The translations under genes were made by a program, and so were the position numbers. The notes under the pieces are model-generated. The model did no database searches. It was not told the origin of the DNA and worked only from the letters and a program-made list of their open reading frames with translations. DNA of 48,462 nucleotides from Insolitispirillum peregrinum (GTDB taxonomy: Bacteria; Pseudomonadota; Alphaproteobacteria; Rhodospirillales; Rhodospirillaceae): NCBI RefSeq assembly GCF_042665255.1, contig NZ_JBHTCD010000033.1; one strand, 5' to 3'. Below, one piece after another: positions 7,642 through 15,727 of this stretch (positions are counted from its first letter, which is position 1; every line of letters begins with the position of its first letter).

Positions 7642-8205
7642 ATGACGTTGACCCTGCCTACGGAATTGCAGACCAACCGCCTGCTGGGGCGTCCGGCCAC
7701 CGATGGCGACATGGGATTTTTGCGCCACATTCTGGGGTCGCCACAGACCATGATCTGGCTGTCTGCCGATGGCAAGGCTGCCGACGAGCCGCGCATGCTG
7801 GACATCACCCGCAGCCTGAGCGGCCACTGGAAAGCCCATGGCTTTGGCGTGCGGCTGTTTTTCCTGCGCGGCAGCGGAGCCTTTGCCGGGTGGGGCGGTA
7901 TCCGCTATGTGATGCTGGATGGAGCCCCGGAACTGGAGCTGCTCTATGCCTTGCGCCACACTCTGTGGCGGGAAGGGCTGGGCAGTGAAATGGCCCGCGC
8001 CTGTCTGGAGGAAGTCCGGGCAACCGGACTGGTGCACAGCGTGGTGGCCTATACCCAGCCCCACAACGCGGCCTCGCTGGGGGTGATGCGGGCCTGCGGC
8101 ATGAGCTTTGAGCGCACCACCACCGTTGCCGGTCTGCCGCATGTGGTCCATCGCCTGCGCTGGCCGGTCGAACCGCAGGCCGCAGACCAGGCGAGCGTGC
8201 GTTAA
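7642..8205 (+). CDS. GNAT-family N-acetyltransferase (RimJ/RimL type)
   Basis: Predicted protein of 187 residues. It transfers an acetyl group from acetyl-CoA to an amine; the substrate cannot be told from sequence. The acetyl-CoA loop is LWREGLGSEMA, and the family's C-terminal PHNAASLGVMRACGM is clear. ATG at 7642 (MTLTLPTELQTNRL, the usual start of this family) is chosen over an in-frame upstream start at 7537 that would overlap the preceding gene and add 35 odd residues. The gene converges on the dehydrogenase gene at 8254. Confidence 0.85.
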   Translation: MTLTLPTELQTNRLLGRPATDGDMGFLRHILGSPQTMIWLSADGKAADEPRMLDITRSLSGHWKAHGFGVRLFFLRGSGAFAGWGGIRYVMLDGAPELELLYALRHTLWREGLGSEMARACLEEVRATGLVHSVVAYTQPHNAASLGVMRACGMSFERTTTVAGLPHVVHRLRWPVEPQAADQASVR

Positions 8206-8213
8206 TCACCCCC

Positions 8214-8244
8214 AAAACAAAAGGGCCGGAAAACGCTCCGGCCC
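8214..8244 (-). terminator. Terminator of the 2-hydroxyacid dehydrogenase gene
   Basis: Stem GGGCCGGA/TCCGGCCC (8223-8230 and 8237-8244) with a six-base loop, followed on the minus strand by TTTTGTTTT. It lies about ten bases after the dehydrogenase stop codon. The plus-strand side lacks a U-tract, so it probably serves only the minus-strand gene. Confidence 0.85.
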
Positions 8245-8253
8245 CTTGCGCAG

Positions 8254-9240
8254 TTACACCAGATTCGGCAGCACCCGGTCCGGCGGCTTGTGGCCATCGA
8301 CAAAGGTCTTGATGTTGACCAGAACCTTTTCGCCCATGTCCACCCGGCCTTCGATGGTCGCCGAGCCCATGTGCGGCAGCAGAACCACGTTGTCCATTTC
8401 CAGCAGCTTGGGATTGACGCTCGGCTCGTGCTCGAACACGTCCAGCGCCGCCCCGGCCAGTTCGCCCTGTTGCAGCATGCGCACCAGCGCGCTTTCGTCG
8501 ATCACTTCCCCACGGGCGGTGTTGACCACATAGGCGTGTTCGCGCAACAGCTTCAGGCGGCGGGCCGACAGCAGGTGATAGGTGGCCGGAGTGTGCGGGC
8601 AGTGGACGGTGATCACGTCGGTGCGAGCCAGCATCTGGTCCAGGCTTTCCCAGTAGGTGGCTTCCAGTTCCTGTTCGATTTCCGGGTGCAGGCGCTGGCG
8701 GTTGTGGTAGTGGATCGCCATCCCGAAGCCGCGCGCCCGGCGGGCCACCGCCTGACCGATCCGGCCCATGCCGATGATCCCCAGACGCTTGCCCCAGATA
8801 CGGTGGCCCAGCATGTGGGTCGGCGACCAGCCTTCCCACTTGCCCGAGCGGATCAGGCGCTCGCCTTCCGACACCCGGCGCGGCACCGACAGGATCATCG
8901 CCATGGTCATGTCGGCGGTGTCTTCGGTCAGCACATCGGGGGTGTTGGTGACGGTGATCCCGCGCTGCTGGGCGGTGTTGAGGTCGATGTGGTCCACCCC
9001 GTTGCCAAAGTTGGCAATCAGGCGCAACTGCGGCCCGGCCTGCGCCAGCACCCCTTTGTCCAGGCGGTCGGTCACGGTGGGGACCAGAACATCGGCTTCG
9101 GCCACGGCAGCGATCAACTCTTCCCGCGTGAAGGCATGGTCATCCATGTTCAGGCGGCAGTCGAACAGCTCCATCATCCGTGTCTCGATGGCATCGGGCA
9201 GTCGGCGGGTAACGACGACCAACGGCTTTTGCTTTGCCAT
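8254..9240 (-). CDS. D-2-hydroxyacid dehydrogenase (glyoxylate/hydroxypyruvate reductase-like)
   Basis: Predicted protein of 328 residues. It has the NAD(P) motif GMGRIG (G157, G159, G162) and the catalytic triad Arg243 (NTARGEVID), Glu272 (FEHEP) and His290 (LLPHMGSA), so it should reversibly reduce a 2-keto acid to the D-hydroxy acid. Overall character (NFGNGVDHID, VTNTPDVLTEDTAD) is closest to glyoxylate reductase/glycerate dehydrogenase rather than SerA, and there is no ACT domain. A terminator follows. The exported SH3 protein is divergent across a 426-base gap. Confidence 0.9.
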   Translation of the reverse strand: MAKQKPLVVVTRRLPDAIETRMMELFDCRLNMDDHAFTREELIAAVAEADVLVPTVTDRLDKGVLAQAGPQLRLIANFGNGVDHIDLNTAQQRGITVTNTPDVLTEDTADMTMAMILSVPRRVSEGERLIRSGKWEGWSPTHMLGHRIWGKRLGIIGMGRIGQAVARRARGFGMAIHYHNRQRLHPEIEQELEATYWESLDQMLARTDVITVHCPHTPATYHLLSARRLKLLREHAYVVNTARGEVIDESALVRMLQQGELAGAALDVFEHEPSVNPKLLEMDNVVLLPHMGSATIEGRVDMGEKVLVNIKTFVDGHKPPDRVLPNLV

Positions 9241-9566
9241 GAAAGATTCCCCTGGGACAAGGTTGCAGGATCTAATTTGGTTCCCTGTTGGCTTACCAAG
9301 CTCCCATCACAATGTCCAGAGGCGGCAAGACGGATTCGTGCGCAAAATCATAAATTATCGGAATAATATTTCTTTCAGATGACACACTTCCCGCAGCGCA
9401 CAGGGCGCAATGCCGCAGCACAGCACGATTCCGCCCCTGTTTCCCGGTCGATCTTTTTGGCGGAAACGCTGGTCCTCGGCTGGGGCAGGGTTTGAACCGG
9501 ACCCATACCGTCCGCCCTGCCGCACCGGTTGCTCCTCCCCGGATGCGAGGGAACCGCTGGTGGGCG

Positions 9567-9595
9567 CTGGAATTGTGCTTCCGAGTCGGTATAAT
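9567..9595 (+). promoter_or_regulatory. Likely promoter of the SH3 protein gene
   Basis: A perfect TATAAT (9590-9595) lies 17 bases after CTGGAA (9567-9572), a weak -35 box. It sits about 70 bases before the ATG at 9667. The gap 9241-9666 otherwise holds no gene I can support. Around 9483-9522 there is imperfect complementarity (GGCAGGG/CCCTGCC with inner GGAC/GTCC) of unknown meaning. Confidence 0.45.
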
Positions 9596-9666
9596 GCCTC
9601 TCGTATCCACCTTTTTATCTATACGTCCTTTGATCAGGTCCCTTGTCTGAAAGTTCGTTCTCCGCA

Positions 9667-10284
9667 ATGCAGTACATGCTTTCCGCCCTTGCGCCCCGAG
9701 GCCTGCCATCCCGCCTGTTGTCCCTTCTGATGCTGGCCGCACTCGCCGCCCTGCTGCTGCACGGGCCAGCACGGGCCGCCGATCCTGCCGATGGCCCGGT
9801 CGGGGAAGGCAGCGAAAGCAGCGGCGAAGGCGACAAGGTTGGCAGCGGCATCAAGGGCAGCGGCCTGCCGGTGCCGCGTTTCGTGTCGTTGCGGACCAAA
9901 GAGGTCAACATGCGCATCGGCCCCGGCGTGCAATATCCGGTGGAATGGGTCTATCACCGGCGCGAACTGCCGGTCGAGGTGATCGCCGAATTCGAAGTCT
10001 GGCGCAAAATCCGCGACCCCGAAGGCGCCGAAGGCTGGGTTCACCAGTCGATGCTGGCCGGGAAACGCACCGTCACCATCCGCAAGGACAAGGCGCGGGT
10101 GATGCTGCGCCGGACAGACAGCGACGCCTCGACCCCGGTGGCCTGGCTGAGCCCGGGGGTGATCGGCAAGGTGCTGAAGTGCCCGCGCAACAGCGTCTAT
10201 TGTCAGGTGGAAATAGAAGGCTATCACGGCTGGCTGAGCCGTGATGAGGTCTGGGGCGTCTATCGCGCCGAGACGATTGACTGA
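9667..10284 (+). CDS. Exported protein with two SH3-like domains
   Basis: Predicted protein of 205 residues. The N terminus has Arg residues, a hydrophobic stretch and an ARA-AD cleavage site (about residue 37), so it should be exported. After a Gly/Ser/Asp-rich linker come two bacterial SH3-like units: one with EVNMRIGPGVQYPVEWVY (about 85-145), and a second ending GYHGWLSRDEVWGVY. Such domains usually bind peptidoglycan or cell-wall partners. The start is uncertain: ATG 9667 or 9676, or TTG 9643; none has a good ribosome site. The dehydrogenase plus SH3 pairing recurs in Alphaproteobacteria. Confidence 0.85.
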   Translation: MQYMLSALAPRGLPSRLLSLLMLAALAALLLHGPARAADPADGPVGEGSESSGEGDKVGSGIKGSGLPVPRFVSLRTKEVNMRIGPGVQYPVEWVYHRRELPVEVIAEFEVWRKIRDPEGAEGWVHQSMLAGKRTVTIRKDKARVMLRRTDSDASTPVAWLSPGVIGKVLKCPRNSVYCQVEIEGYHGWLSRDEVWGVYRAETID

Positions 10285-10322
10285 TCACCGATTCGGGGCC
10301 GATGGTTGGGAAAAAGGGCAGG

Positions 10323-11030
10323 CTATCGCCCGCTGCACGCCAGCAGGTCCGGCGATAACTGCGCAACACGGCCCTGAATCATCCCCGCCCGTCGCACCAG
10401 ACTGCCGGGCGGATGCGCCGCCGACCAGCGCAGCGGGTTGGGCAGAACCACCGCCAGCGTTGCCGCCTGCCGGGCAGACAGGTCAGCGGCAGAGCGGTTG
10501 AAATGGGCCTGTGCTGCCGCTTCGGCACCATAAATCCCCGGTCCCCATTCGGCGATGTTCAGATAGACCTCAAGGATTCGCTCCTTGCTCCACAACAGTT
10601 CCAGCCAGATGGTGGCATAGGCTTCCAGTGCCTTGCGGTAGACCGTGCGGCTGGGCAACAGCAGCAGGTTTTTGGCGGTTTGCTGGCTGATGGTGCTGCC
10701 GCCCCGCCGTCCCTTGCCCTGCCACCAGCCCTCGACCGCCTGCTGAAGGGCCGACAGGTCAAAGCCGCGGTGCTGGCAAAAGAAATTGTCTTCGGACGCG
10801 ATCACCGAACGGGCCAGCGCCGGAGATATCCTGTCCAGCGGGGTCCAGTCCTTGCGGATCGGCTGGCCTTCGATGCTGCGCAACAGCATCAAGGGGGTAA
10901 CGGGCGGCGGAACAAAGCGATAGACCGCCAGCACCAGCGGCGGCCCGAACGCCAGCAGCGCCACCAGCCCGATCACGCCCCGGCGCAACCAGTCGCCAAA
11001 CGTGCGGATCATCTCCCGTGGCTTGCCCAT
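10323..11030 (-). CDS. mtgA: Monofunctional peptidoglycan glycosyltransferase
   Basis: Predicted protein of 235 residues of family GT51. It polymerises lipid II into glycan strands at the outer face of the inner membrane. A single membrane helix lies at about 19-38. The catalytic glutamate is Glu80 in SEDNFFCQHRGFD; RGGSTISQQTAKN (109-121) and KERILEVYLNIAEWG (149-163) are the other family blocks. There is no transpeptidase domain, so it is MtgA rather than a class A PBP. ATG at 11030 gives the usual length; the frame stays open to 11444 but the extension is basic and unlike the family. Divergent from the next gene. Confidence 0.93.
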   Translation of the reverse strand: MGKPREMIRTFGDWLRRGVIGLVALLAFGPPLVLAVYRFVPPPVTPLMLLRSIEGQPIRKDWTPLDRISPALARSVIASEDNFFCQHRGFDLSALQQAVEGWWQGKGRRGGSTISQQTAKNLLLLPSRTVYRKALEAYATIWLELLWSKERILEVYLNIAEWGPGIYGAEAAAQAHFNRSAADLSARQAATLAVVLPNPLRWSAAHPPGSLVRRAGMIQGRVAQLSPDLLACSGR

Positions 11031-11196
11031 CAGACAGCCCCACAGGACGGAACATGCACCCGGCACGGGGCAAAAGGCGGGGGAAGGTGTGGCAAAATGC
11101 GGCTGTTTCTGTAAAAGTGGCGCTCTCTTCCCCATTTGCAGGTGCACAGCGTACTTTGCAAGAGCCGGGACCCATCTGGTTGACAAGTAGCGGGCC

Positions 11197-11577
11197 ATGA
11201 AAGCACCAAAGACGCAAATCCTCTTTCTGACGGCGGCGGTCATGTTCGCTGCGGCCGTGCTGCGGCTGACCTGGGTCGAAGACCAGACCTCGGCCGAACT
11301 GTGCCGGACGGCGGTCGAAACGCCGGTCTGTGTGGCACGCAGCGTGCTGGTGCAGGCCTTCCACTTCCAGATTTTTGGCTGGGTCGGGCTGGTGCTGGGA
11401 TTCCTCGGCCTGTTGCGCCCGCACCTGTTTCTGGCGGCACTCACCCTGATGTCAGCCGGTCTGGCGCTGATTTTTTACACCACCGACCTGGGGGCTGGTG
11501 GCTTTGTGCTGGGCCTGATGGGACTGGCGCGGGCTACCGTCGCCCGGTCGGGAAGCAGCTTCCGCTCGCTGGGGTGA
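11197..11577 (+). CDS. Small membrane protein, unknown function
   Basis: Predicted protein of 126 residues with four hydrophobic segments (about 9-27, 53-71, 77-96 and 99-112). The loop between the first and second contains two cysteines (ELC and VCVAR) that would face the periplasm and could form a disulfide. The C terminus is basic. Divergent from mtgA with a 166-base gap. Family not recognised. Confidence 0.6.
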   Translation: MKAPKTQILFLTAAVMFAAAVLRLTWVEDQTSAELCRTAVETPVCVARSVLVQAFHFQIFGWVGLVLGFLGLLRPHLFLAALTLMSAGLALIFYTTDLGAGGFVLGLMGLARATVARSGSSFRSLG

Positions 11578-11651
11578 TCGTCGGCAGGGCTTTTGCCTGC
11601 AAATTGAACAGCTTTTTTTCTTTTTTGCACGCGCGGGGGCTTGGTTTTTTT

Positions 11652-11683
11652 GCACTGCATAGTCACAATGGACTATGCAGTGC
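11652..11683. repeat. Perfect 13-base inverted repeat after a T-rich tract
   Basis: Arms GCACTGCATAGTC (11652-11664) and GACTATGCAGTGC (11671-11683) are perfect, with a six-base loop. T-runs lie before it on the plus strand (11613-11626 and 11645-11651), not after, so it is not a standard plus-strand terminator; on the minus strand it would be followed by A-runs. It sits 80 bases before the 680-residue protein gene, where an operator or an RNA hairpin in the leader would fit. Confidence 0.55.
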
Positions 11684-11762
11684 GGGTTATCCCGCTCCCA
11701 CCCCCTGCCCCGGAATGGGGTAGATTGCTGTTTATTCCCGTGTTCCCCGAACGGAGAAATCC

Positions 11763-13805
11763 ATGCTCGGCCTGATCGTCCTGTTCATCGCTGCCGGTGT
11801 CCTGACCTGCGCCTGGTTAGGCGGGGCACTGCTCTATGTCAGCAATTCTGTCGGCTGGGACAACCTGCTGCTGATGATGCCCAATGATCTGGCCCTGTTC
11901 GCCTTTGGGGTGTTCGGACCGGTGGCGTTGCTGTGGCTGGTGCTGGGGCTGATCCAGACCACCTTGTCCAATCACCGGCAGGAAAGCGTCCTGCGACAGA
12001 TGGTGGTACAGGAACGGCGGGCGTCGGATCAGATCGAGGCACAGGTTCGCACCCTGATCCAGATGCAGGGCGAAAGTCGGCGGCGGTCGGTGATCGACGG
12101 CATGGATCTGGTGCTGAAGGACCTGAACGGTCAGGCAGCGGTGCTGGCCGAGCGGCTGGGAATGATCAGTCAGGACGAAGCCGATACGCTGTGGGGGCGG
12201 ACAGTGGCCGGGGATGTCTGGGCCTTTTCCTACGCCTTTCTGACCCGCGCCGAAGCCTATGAGGATTTCCCCGACCTGTTGGCCGAGCGGCTGGCCCACG
12301 ATGAAATCTCGTCGTCAGCGCTGCAATTGTTCCTGCGCCGCTATGACTTGCTGCTGGAAAGTTTCCGCGAGACCGATGCCGACAAGCTGGCCCGTGCCGT
12401 GCTGGAAGACGGCCCGCTGGCCCGCCTGCACAGCCTGTTTGCCACCGTCAACCTGCGCGCCTTGCGCCTGCGGCAGGGCTATGCGGAAATCCCCGGCGAT
12501 TCCTGTGCCGATAGCCATGCCCCGGCTGTCGGAACCGCCGCAGGCTATGTGGACGAAGAGTTCCAGCTTGACCCCGATCCCGAAATCCGCCCCCGTTTTG
12601 GCGTCGAAGACTTCCCCGACGACTTCGGCGTTCCCCATGACGAAGTGCAGGAACGGGAGACGCTGGAGCAACAGGCCCGTCAGCGCAGCGGATTCCATGC
12701 CTTGCCGGATGATTACGCCTCCGAGCCGCTGGCGCAGGAAGGCCTGTCGGGCAGCCATGACTTTTCCATCAACCACGACGAAAACCGCGCCGTGGGCTAT
12801 GGCACCTATCGCCCGCTGATCGCCACCCCCGAAGACAGCAGCCCCCTCAGCGCCCCGGCCTCCACCGTTGGCGGCTATGGCCGCCCGATTCCGGGCGGGC
12901 GGAGCACCTGGTCAGGACAGAGCGGGTCGGGACAGAGCGGAGCAGGACAGAGTGGGTTCGGGCGCTATGGGGCCAGGAAGCACGACGCAGGCCAGCGCGA
13001 GAGCAGCGAGGACGCCCTGATCGTCGGAGCGGAACGCACGGCCTATGCGCCGAAATCCTTTACCGCACCGCAATTCGTCCGCTCCCACGAACCACCGCTG
13101 GTCACCGTCGGCCAGAATGAGGATTTCGCCTCCGCGGCAGACACCATTCCCGAGCAACCGGTGGTGATCCACGATATTGCCCCCTCACAGCCCGCCCTCG
13201 CCCCGCTGGTTGACAGCGGCTATACCGACCCGCTGTATGCCGGCAGCCCGCTTGAGAGCCATGATGCCCCGCTGGACGATGACGAAGACGAGGAAGCCTT
13301 TGTCCTGACCGCCTATGGCGATGATGTGGCCCACGGCTTTGAGCTGGAAGAGCAGGTGGCGGGGCTGGCTGATGACGCCAGCCCCGTGGCAGGGGCAGAG
13401 GCGGAAGAAGAGTATTTCATTGCCGACGATTTCGACCTGCAAACCCTGAGCGCGGGCCTGTCGCCTGACCAGACCCTGCCGCTGGCCGAAACTCCCGAAG
13501 ACGCCGCCGCCGTGCAGGACACCGAGGGTACAGGGGACGTACTGGCAACAGACAGCCATGCCGATGCGCTCACCACCGAAACCTTCGCTCCCAACCTGTC
13601 CGCCCCAAGCCTGCCCGAGCCGAACCTGCCCTACGCCGCCCTTGCCGCCGATACGGAAACCATGGAAGAATCGATGGCCCGGCTGCACGACGTTTTGCGC
13701 CGGATGAACAGTGACGACGACACCCCTGCCCCCGGTAACGCCACCCCCGAACACACTGCATCAGAAGATGTTCCCCATGGAGACCGTCCGCTGCTGCCAT
13801 CATAA
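11763..13805 (+). CDS. Large membrane-anchored protein with acidic disordered tail
   Basis: Predicted protein of 680 residues of unknown function. Two membrane helices lie at the N terminus (about 1-26 and 41-65). A charged segment (about 70-110) is likely coiled coil, and a helical domain runs to about 240 (DLLAERLAHDEISSSALQLF region). The remaining 440 residues are acidic, low in hydrophobic clusters and probably disordered, with many Asp, Glu, Pro and Ala, and a GQSGxGQSG repeat near 383-400. A short helix near the end (MEESMARLHDVLRRMN) could be a binding motif. The Atm1-type exporter gene starts 17 bases later, so they are probably one operon. The design (membrane anchor, coiled coil, long tail) suggests a scaffold, but that is inference. 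Confidence 0.8.
   Translation: MLGLIVLFIAAGVLTCAWLGGALLYVSNSVGWDNLLLMMPNDLALFAFGVFGPVALLWLVLGLIQTTLSNHRQESVLRQMVVQERRASDQIEAQVRTLIQMQGESRRRSVIDGMDLVLKDLNGQAAVLAERLGMISQDEADTLWGRTVAGDVWAFSYAFLTRAEAYEDFPDLLAERLAHDEISSSALQLFLRRYDLLLESFRETDADKLARAVLEDGPLARLHSLFATVNLRALRLRQGYAEIPGDSCADSHAPAVGTAAGYVDEEFQLDPDPEIRPRFGVEDFPDDFGVPHDEVQERETLEQQARQRSGFHALPDDYASEPLAQEGLSGSHDFSINHDENRAVGYGTYRPLIATPEDSSPLSAPASTVGGYGRPIPGGRSTWSGQSGSGQSGAGQSGFGRYGARKHDAGQRESSEDALIVGAERTAYAPKSFTAPQFVRSHEPPLVTVGQNEDFASAADTIPEQPVVIHDIAPSQPALAPLVDSGYTDPLYAGSPLESHDAPLDDDEDEEAFVLTAYGDDVAHGFELEEQVAGLADDASPVAGAEAEEEYFIADDFDLQTLSAGLSPDQTLPLAETPEDAAAVQDTEGTGDVLATDSHADALTTETFAPNLSAPSLPEPNLPYAALAADTETMEESMARLHDVLRRMNSDDDTPAPGNATPEHTASEDVPHGDRPLLPS
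12915..12959 (+). repeat. Three tandem 15-base units within the coding region
   Basis: Units starting GGACAGAG at 12915, 12930 and 12945 differ by a few bases and encode GQSGS, GQSGA and GQSGF. Being a multiple of three, the array can expand or shrink without a frameshift, so copy number may vary between strains. Confidence 0.75.
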
Positions 13806-13822
13806 GGACAGTCTTTTTTCTC

Positions 13823-15655
13823 ATGCGTAGCCGTTATGCCCTGCCGCCGAACGATGGCGCACCGGCGGCCAGTGGCCCCCGCCATGAAGCCCGCACCCTG
13901 ATCCGCCTGCTTCCCTATCTGTGGCCGCAAGGGCAATGGTCCCTGCGCTGGCGGATGGTCGCCGCGCTGGTCTGCCTGATCGGTGCCAAGGGCGCGACGG
14001 CCCTGGTTCCCTTGCTGTACAAGGCCGCGGTAGACCAGTTGTCCCGACCGGTCCAACCCGTTGACGAGTCTGCCCCCCTGTGGGCAACCGTGCCTCTGGC
14101 CATTCTGCTCGGCTATGGTGGTGCCCGTTTCCTGCAACTGGTGTTCAGCGAAGTGCAGGATCTGGTCTTTTCCCGCGTCAGCGAGGGCGCGGTGCGCAGT
14201 GTCGGGCTGCACGCCTTTCGCCACCTGCACCGGCTGTCGTTGCGCTTTCACCTTGAACGCCAGACCGGCGGCCTGTCGCGGGTGATCGAACGCGGGACAC
14301 GCGGCATCGAACTGATGCTGCGGCTGGTGGTGTTCCGCTCGTTCCCCACCGTGCTGGAACTGGCGATTGTCTGCACCATCCTGTGGACCCTGCTCGACTG
14401 GCGGTTTGCTCTGGCAACGGCAGTGACCATCGGCCTGTACGGCCTGTTCACCATGCTGGTCACCGAATGGCGGGCCAAATTCCGCCGGGCAATGAACCGC
14501 AGCGACGCCGAGGCCGGGGCCAAGGTGGTTGACAGCCTGCTGAACTTTGAAACGGTCAAATACTTCAACAACGAAGACCACGAAGCCCGCCGTTTCGATC
14601 AGGCCCTGTCGTCCTTTGAACGGGCCTCGCTGCGGTCAAAGAGCACTCTGGCGGCGCTGAACATCGGGCAGGGGGCGATCATCTCGCTGGGGCTGGTGGT
14701 GGTGATGACCATGGCCGCACAAGGGGTGGCCTCCGGGACGATGAGCGTCGGGGACTTCGTGCTGGTCAACAGCTACCTGATCCAGATGGCCCTGCCGCTG
14801 AACTTCCTCGGGATGCTGTACCGCGAGCTGAAACAGGCCCTGATCGACATGGAAACCCTGTTTACCCTGCTCGACCAGACCCCCGAGGTGGCCGATGCCC
14901 CCGATGCCCGCCCCTTGCGCTGCGACAGCCCGCCCGAAGTGGTGTTTGATCAGGTCAGCTTTGCCTATGACCCGGCCCGTCCGGTGCTGCACGATGTCTC
15001 GTTCCGCATTCCGGCGGGCCGCAAGGTGGCTCTGGTCGGAGCCTCGGGCGGCGGCAAATCAACCCTCTCGCGCCTGCTGTTCCGTTTCTGGGATGTCAGC
15101 GGCGGGGCCATCCGGGTGGCCGGAGAAGACCTGCGGGCGGTGCGGCAGGATGACCTGCGCCGCCTGATGGGGGTGGTGCCACAGGACTGCGTGCTGTTCA
15201 ATGACTCCCTGCGCTACAACATCGCCTACGGTCGGCCAGCGGCCAGCGAGGACGAGATTCAGGCCGTTGTGCAGCAGGCGCAGTTGAGCGATTTCATCGC
15301 CTCGCTGCCGCAGGGACTGGACACCATGGTCGGCGAGCGTGGCCTGAAACTGTCAGGTGGCGAAAAACAGCGGGTGGCCATCGCCCGCACCCTGCTGAAG
15401 CAGCCGCAAATCCTGATTCTCGACGAAGCCACCAGCGCCCTCGACAGCCACACCGAACGCGACATTCAGGCCGCCCTGCGCCATGTCGCCGAGCACCGCA
15501 CCACGCTGGTGATCGCCCATCGCCTGTCCACCATCGTTGATGCGGACGAAATTCTGGTGCTGGAGCAGGGCCGGATCAGCGAACGCGGCCAGCATCAGGA
15601 CCTGCTGGCGCGGGGTGGTGCCTATGCCGCCTTGTGGCATCGGCAACAGGGGTAA
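13823..15655 (+). CDS. Atm1-type ABC exporter (ABCB7/HMT1 family)
   Basis: Predicted protein of 610 residues: a half-transporter with an N-terminal six-helix domain (about 45-330) and a C-terminal ATPase. Walker A is GASGGGKST (406-414), the signature LSGGEKQR (510-517), Walker B ILILDE (530-535) and the H-loop His566. The YFNNEDHEARRFD block (247-259) is typical of the Atm1 group, which exports glutathione-linked sulfur compounds or metal-glutathione complexes. The substrate here is inferred. It lies 17 bases after the large acidic membrane protein. Dimerisation is required, as in all half-transporters. Confidence 0.9.
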   Translation: MRSRYALPPNDGAPAASGPRHEARTLIRLLPYLWPQGQWSLRWRMVAALVCLIGAKGATALVPLLYKAAVDQLSRPVQPVDESAPLWATVPLAILLGYGGARFLQLVFSEVQDLVFSRVSEGAVRSVGLHAFRHLHRLSLRFHLERQTGGLSRVIERGTRGIELMLRLVVFRSFPTVLELAIVCTILWTLLDWRFALATAVTIGLYGLFTMLVTEWRAKFRRAMNRSDAEAGAKVVDSLLNFETVKYFNNEDHEARRFDQALSSFERASLRSKSTLAALNIGQGAIISLGLVVVMTMAAQGVASGTMSVGDFVLVNSYLIQMALPLNFLGMLYRELKQALIDMETLFTLLDQTPEVADAPDARPLRCDSPPEVVFDQVSFAYDPARPVLHDVSFRIPAGRKVALVGASGGGKSTLSRLLFRFWDVSGGAIRVAGEDLRAVRQDDLRRLMGVVPQDCVLFNDSLRYNIAYGRPAASEDEIQAVVQQAQLSDFIASLPQGLDTMVGERGLKLSGGEKQRVAIARTLLKQPQILILDEATSALDSHTERDIQAALRHVAEHRTTLVIAHRLSTIVDADEILVLEQGRISERGQHQDLLARGGAYAALWHRQQG

Positions 15656-15727
15656 CGGGAAGAAACCAAAGGATCATGCTTTTCCACTGACCGTCGTCTA
15701 CTGTGGCGTCACATTTAACGCATCCTG

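Noticed and set aside
9483..9525. tRNA-like T-arm sequence GGTTCAAACC on the minus strand
   Set aside because: No acceptor, D or anticodon stems could be found around it.
9293..9772. Minus-strand open frame opposite the SH3 gene start
   Set aside because: Basic, Gly/Arg-rich, no ribosome site, and overlaps a likely promoter.
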